A stretch of DNA of 5,323 nucleotides, taken from contig CAKTVN010000127.1 of assembly GCA_934623545.1 (NCBI GenBank), positions 1 to 5,323 on the forward strand, written 5' to 3'. Every line of letters begins with the position of its first letter. Position 1 is the first letter of the stretch. Of the stretch, positions 4,917-5,323 are shown in pieces. Source of the DNA: an uncultured Oscillospiraceae bacterium. GTDB lineage: Bacteria; Bacillota; Clostridia; Oscillospirales; Oscillospiraceae. The notes under the pieces were generated by a model. The model was given only the letters and a program-made list of their open reading frames with translations, did not search any database and was not told the DNA's origin. Position numbers and translations under genes: made by a program.

Positions 4917-5321
4917 TCAGCGCTTGGAGAACTGAGGTGCGCGACGTGCGGCTTTGAGACCGTACTTCTTTCTTTCCTTCATTCTGGGGTCGCGGGTCAG
5001 GAAACCGGCAGCCTTCAGAGCGGAACGATATTCGGGGTTGACGCCCAGCAGCGCACGGGCGACGCCATGACGGATGGCGCCCGCCTGACCGGAGACGCCG
5101 CCGCCCTCGACGGTGCAGACGAGGTCGACCTTGCCGACCAGGTCCAGCGTAGCCAGAGGCTGACGGACAACCATCTTCAGGGTGTCCAGACCGAAGTAAT
5201 CGTCGATGTCACGACCGTTGATGGTGATGGAGCCGGTGCCTTCCTGATACAGGCGGACACGGGCGATGGAGGACTTCCGACGGCCGGTGCCGTACTGATA
5301 CTGTCTCTTGCTCTCGTACAT
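4917..5321 (-). CDS. rpsI: 30S ribosomal protein S9
   Basis: The 134-aa product is complete and of normal length for bacterial S9 (about 130 aa). It shows [14 protein letters not shown] (11-24), the [20 protein letters not shown] block (73-92), [14 protein letters not shown] (108-121) and the C-terminus RRAPQFSKR. In the ribosome the C-terminal tail of S9 reaches the P site of the small subunit, and its last Arg contacts tRNA; that residue is present here (Arg134). rpsI normally follows rplM in one operon. Only two bases precede this start in the window, so rplM and the ribosome binding site are not visible. The terminator at 4856-4888 agrees with rpsI being the last gene of that operon. Confidence 0.98.
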   Translation of the reverse strand: MYESKRQYQYGTGRRKSSIARVRLYQEGTGSITINGRDIDDYFGLDTLKMVVRQPLATLDLVGKVDLVCTVEGGGVSGQAGAIRHGVARALLGVNPEYRSALKAAGFLTRDPRMKERKKYGLKAARRAPQFSKR

Positions 5322-5323
5322 AG

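Overview
The window looks like a chromosomal segment of a GC-rich Firmicute. Gut Clostridia of the Oscillospirales (Oscillospiraceae/Ruminococcaceae) are the best guess, from the gene families, the codon use and the dense small palindromic repeats; this placement is inference. Five protein genes are supported: a TraX-family membrane protein (+), an UPF0340/YwlG-family protein (-), an ECF-transporter S component (-), a MocR/GabR/PdxR-type regulator (+) and ribosomal protein S9 (-). No tRNA, rRNA, CRISPR array or transposase gene is visible.

Layout. Positions 1-529 are non-coding: two strong hairpins (21-94), then copy A (204-485) of a 282-bp repeat. The traX-like gene follows (530-1258). Positions 1259-2193 form a second non-coding stretch packed with elements: a structured GC-rich block (1260-1361), a MITE-like element with 28-bp inverted ends (1381-1510), repeat copy B (1533-1814, exactly 1329 bp from copy A with equal length), a left-truncated copy of the MITE-like element (1826-1925), and a run of five hairpins (2003-2187). 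The run lies just downstream of the UPF0340 gene and includes its likely terminator.

The most functional part is 2194-4793. The S component and the UPF0340 gene form a two-gene operon with a 4-bp ATGA overlap. It is transcribed divergently from a MocR-type regulator. The shared control region carries an 11-bp perfect inverted repeat (3279-3289 and 3348-3358) containing ATACCA, the half-site known for B. subtilis GabR. The likely job is regulated uptake of a vitamin or precursor, with vitamin B6 the leading guess. The regulator has Arg (residue 305) where the family has the PLP-binding Lys, and His where the EDPGY motif has Tyr, so it may not sense PLP in the usual way.

The window ends with a complete rpsI (4917-5321, -), convergent with the regulator and separated from it by a bidirectional terminator (4856-4888). 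The upstream partner, expected to be rplM, lies outside the window.

The least explained material is the 282-bp repeat. Its two copies keep the same length, share a nearly identical 48-bp core, and each carries a perfect 15-bp stem of different sequence at the same place, which points to selection on structure rather than on protein.
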